From NCBI GenBank assembly GCA_002366835.1, contig DFBZ01000118.1:33756-87466 (forward strand): a stretch of DNA of 53,711 nt, read 5' to 3'. The notes under the pieces were generated by a model. The model had not been told where the DNA came from, made no database searches, and worked only from the letters and a program-made list of their open reading frames with translations. Both the position numbers and the translations under genes were made by a program. Each line of letters opens with the position of its first letter. Within the stretch, counting starts at the first letter, position 1. The stretch comes from Gammaproteobacteria bacterium UBA3067 (lineage in GTDB: Bacteria; Pseudomonadota; Gammaproteobacteria; Pseudomonadales; UBA3067). Below, piece by piece: positions 51,497 to 53,711 of the stretch.

Positions 51497-52975
51497 ATGA
51501 CTGTCATGACACGTGAAGAAACAGATGCGCTTATTCAGGAAGTACTTGAAGTATATCCTGAGAAAGCCAAAAAAGACCGTGCCAAACATTTGGCAATAAA
51601 TAACCCTGAATTAGAGCAGTCCAAAAAATGTATCACTTCCAATAAAAAATCATTACCTGGTGTAATGACGATTCGTGGTTGTGCTTACGCGGGCTCAAAA
51701 GGGGTTGTCTGGGGTCCGATCAAGGACATGATTCATATTTCCCACGGCCCAGTTGGCTGCGGCCAGTACTCCCGTGCCGGTCGCCGTAACTACTACATCG
51801 GCACTACGGGCGTTAACACGTTTGTTACCATGAACTTTACTTCTGATTTTCAGGAGAAAGACATTGTATTTGGCGGTGACAAAAAGCTGGATAAAATGAT
51901 TGATGAAATTGAAACCCTGTTCCCATTGAACAAAGGTGTCACCATTCAATCAGAATGTCCTATCGGTTTGATTGGTGACGATATTGAAGCGGTCGCCAAG
52001 AAGAAACAAGCAGAACACGACAAAGTTGTGGTGCCAGTTCGCTGTGAAGGATTTCGCGGTGTGTCGCAATCACTGGGTCACCACATTGCCAATGATGCAG
52101 TACGTGATTGGGCTTTAAGTGCTCGCGATGACGATGACAGTTTTGAAACGACCCCCTATGACGTAGCCATTATTGGTGACTACAACATTGGTGGTGATGC
52201 TTGGTCATCACGAATTTTACTGGAAGAAATGGGCTTGCGTGTAGTGGCGCAGTGGTCAGGTGATGGTTCTATATCTGAAATCGAATTAACACCAAAAGTT
52301 AAATTGAATTTAGTGCATTGCTACCGCTCGATGAATTATATCTCACGTCATATGGAAGAGAAGTACAATATTCCATGGATTGAGTACAACTTTTTTGGCC
52401 CCACCAAAACGGTTGAGTCGCTGCGAAAAATAGCCTCTTATTTTGATGAGAGCGTTCAGCAGAAATGTGAAGAGGTGATCGCCAAATACAAACCTGAATG
52501 GGATGCCGTAATTGCTAAATTTCGCCCTCGCCTGGAAGGTAAGCGCGTTATGTTGTACGTGGGTGGTTTGCGCCCTCGCCACGTTATCGGCTCTTATGAA
52601 GATTTGGGAATGGAAGTAGTCGGCACCGGGTATGAATTTGGTCATAACGATGATTATGATCGCACCTTGAATGAAATGGGGGATGCCACTTTATTATATG
52701 ACGATGTTACTGGCTACGAATTTGAAGAGTTCGTTAAGAAAGTCAAACCTGATCTGATCGGTTCTGGAATTAAAGAAAAATATATCTTTCAGAAAATGGG
52801 TGTGCCTTTCCGTCAAATGCATTCTTGGGATTACTCAGGCCCATATCACGGCTTTGATGGTTTTGCCATTTTCGCCCGCGATATGGATATGACACTGAAT
52901 AATCCTTGCTGGAGTAAATTAAAAGCCCCGTGGATAGTTGACGAGAAAGAAGAATCTCTGGCTGCCTCGGCATAA
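51497..52975 (+). CDS. nifD: nitrogenase MoFe protein alpha chain NifD
   Basis: Alpha subunit of the MoFe protein that reduces dinitrogen. 492 residues, the length of Azotobacter NifD, and numbering coincides: P-cluster ligands Cys62, Cys88 and Cys154, FeMo-cofactor ligand Cys275 and second-sphere His195. The homocitrate-side His is in MHSWDYSGPYHG. ATG 51497 with GAGGAGA upstream. It is the Mo-type, not VnfD or AnfD, judged by length and identity. Confidence 0.98.
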   Translation: MTVMTREETDALIQEVLEVYPEKAKKDRAKHLAINNPELEQSKKCITSNKKSLPGVMTIRGCAYAGSKGVVWGPIKDMIHISHGPVGCGQYSRAGRRNYYIGTTGVNTFVTMNFTSDFQEKDIVFGGDKKLDKMIDEIETLFPLNKGVTIQSECPIGLIGDDIEAVAKKKQAEHDKVVVPVRCEGFRGVSQSLGHHIANDAVRDWALSARDDDDSFETTPYDVAIIGDYNIGGDAWSSRILLEEMGLRVVAQWSGDGSISEIELTPKVKLNLVHCYRSMNYISRHMEEKYNIPWIEYNFFGPTKTVESLRKIASYFDESVQQKCEEVIAKYKPEWDAVIAKFRPRLEGKRVMLYVGGLRPRHVIGSYEDLGMEVVGTGYEFGHNDDYDRTLNEMGDATLLYDDVTGYEFEEFVKKVKPDLIGSGIKEKYIFQKMGVPFRQMHSWDYSGPYHGFDGFAIFARDMDMTLNNPCWSKLKAPWIVDEKEESLAASA

Positions 52976-53002
52976 GCTAAATCCAGTGAATTGCTAGTCT
53001 AG

Positions 53003-53027
53003 TGCTGCGGTAATAATTACCGCAGCA
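53003..53027 (+). other. hairpin in the nifD-nifK gap
   Basis: TGCTGCGGTAA, three-base loop, TTACCGCAGCA: a perfect 11-bp stem 28 bases after the nifD stop. No T run, so it is more likely a message-processing or stability element than a terminator. Confidence 0.5.
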
Positions 53028-53082
53028 TCCTCAACCCTGAAATCAGTGTCCACAGATTAGTGGCCTGAAAGGAGAGATCGTC

Positions 53083-53711
53083 ATGAGTCAAGATGTTGAA
53101 GATATCAAACCGAGTTATCCTCTTTTCCGAGAAGATGAATACAAAGAGTCGCTAAAAAATAAGCGTGAACTTTTTGAAGATGTTCATCCCCAGGAAAAAA
53201 TAGATGAAGTTTTCGAGTGGACTACCACGCAAGAATACAAAGATTTGAACTTCAGTCGCGAAGCCTTAACCGTTAATCCGGCGAAAGCTTGCCAGCCTCT
53301 GGGTGCTGTTCTCTGTTCTTTGGGCTTTGAAAAAACCATGCCCTATGTTCATGGCAGTCAGGGTTGTGTGGCCTATTTTCGAACCTACTTTAATCGCCAT
53401 TTTAAAGAGCCTATCGCATGTGTTTCTGATTCGATGACAGAAGATGCGGCGGTATTCGGCGGCCAACAAAATATGAAAGACGGTTTGGAAAACTGTAAAG
53501 CCACATACAAACCAGACATGATCGCAGTGTCTACTACGTGTATGGCAGAAGTAATTGGTGACGACCTTAATGCATTTATCAATAACTCGAAGAAAGACGG
53601 GCATGTTCCCGACGAGTATCCAACACCCTATGCACACACCCCGAGCTTTGTGGGGAGCCATGTAACGGGTTGGGATAATATGTTTGAAGGTATTGCCCGT
53701 TATTTTACCCT
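53083..53711 (+). CDS. nifK: nitrogenase MoFe protein beta chain NifK (partial)
   Basis: The first 209 codons are visible before the window ends. P-cluster ligands Cys70, Cys95 and Cys153 match Azotobacter numbering (NPAKACQPLGA, GSQGCVAYF, STTCMAEVIGDD). Start ATG 53083 with AAAGGAGAG upstream. Third gene of nifHDK, expressed from the sigma-54 promoter of nifH. Confidence 0.97.
   Translation, partial: MSQDVEDIKPSYPLFREDEYKESLKNKRELFEDVHPQEKIDEVFEWTTTQEYKDLNFSREALTVNPAKACQPLGAVLCSLGFEKTMPYVHGSQGCVAYFRTYFNRHFKEPIACVSDSMTEDAAVFGGQQNMKDGLENCKATYKPDMIAVSTTCMAEVIGDDLNAFINNSKKDGHVPDEYPTPYAHTPSFVGSHVTGWDNMFEGIARYFT

Overview
The window looks like a chromosomal segment from a nitrogen-fixing gammaproteobacterium, probably a Cellvibrionaceae relative such as Teredinibacter or Saccharophagus. 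This placement is inferred from three things: gammaproteobacterial gene order (isc-ndk-rlmN-pilF-rodZ-ispG-hisS-yfgM-bamB-der, guaB-guaA, lolCDE-comEC-exbBD), moderate GC content, and a nifHDK set whose cysteine spacing matches Azotobacter-type molybdenum nitrogenase. No tRNA, rRNA or CRISPR array was seen.

Layout. 0-3.2 kb: a CsoR/RcnR-type metal regulator with a perfect palindromic operator, then an RstAB-like two-component system. 3.3-10 kb: trmJ and a complete isc operon (iscR, iscS, iscU, iscA, hscB, hscA, fdx, iscX) preceded by an IscR-like site. 10-19.8 kb: ndk, rlmN, pilF, rodZ, ispG, hisS, yfgM, bamB and der, which serve nucleotides, rRNA/tRNA modification and charging, pili, cell shape, isoprenoids, outer-membrane assembly and ribosome assembly. 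19.8-26.7 kb is an accessory, decaying stretch. It holds small secreted proteins, a wrecked trhP/yegQ gene containing an IS30-type transposase remnant, a one-base frameshifted membrane protein, a truncated gene fragment and a cell-wall amidase with an SH3-like tail. 26.7-29.5 kb: the three-gene AmmeMemoRadiSam set (AMMECR1, MEMO and radical SAM families). Next to it is a perfect Fnr/Anr promoter that appears to drive a short untranslated RNA or micro-ORF. 29.6-39.5 kb: tadA, prc, a PilZ protein, guaB-guaA, a cold-shock gene, a Nudix hydrolase, a methyltransferase and a YbaN-like protein. 39.5-48.8 kb: lolC-lolE-lolD, a DUF2062 protein, comEC, exbB-exbD and a diguanylate cyclase. 48.8-53.7 kb: a degenerate SIR2-like protein divergent from nifH-nifD-nifK. 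nifH has a textbook sigma-54 promoter, and nifK is cut by the window end.

Three copies of an undescribed-looking 172-236 bp non-autonomous element with about 17-bp terminal inverted repeats lie at 39.6, 43.0 and 50.0 kb. One copy sits exactly on the stop codons of two convergent genes; another lies in the nifH upstream region. The other points most worth checking are the Fnr-type transcript beside the AmmeMemoRadiSam genes and the SIR2-like neighbour of nifH.

Functional links: isc supplies the Fe-S clusters needed by RlmN, IspG, the AmmeMemoRadiSam radical SAM enzyme and nitrogenase. Two perfect Fnr boxes and the nif genes both suggest adaptation to low oxygen.
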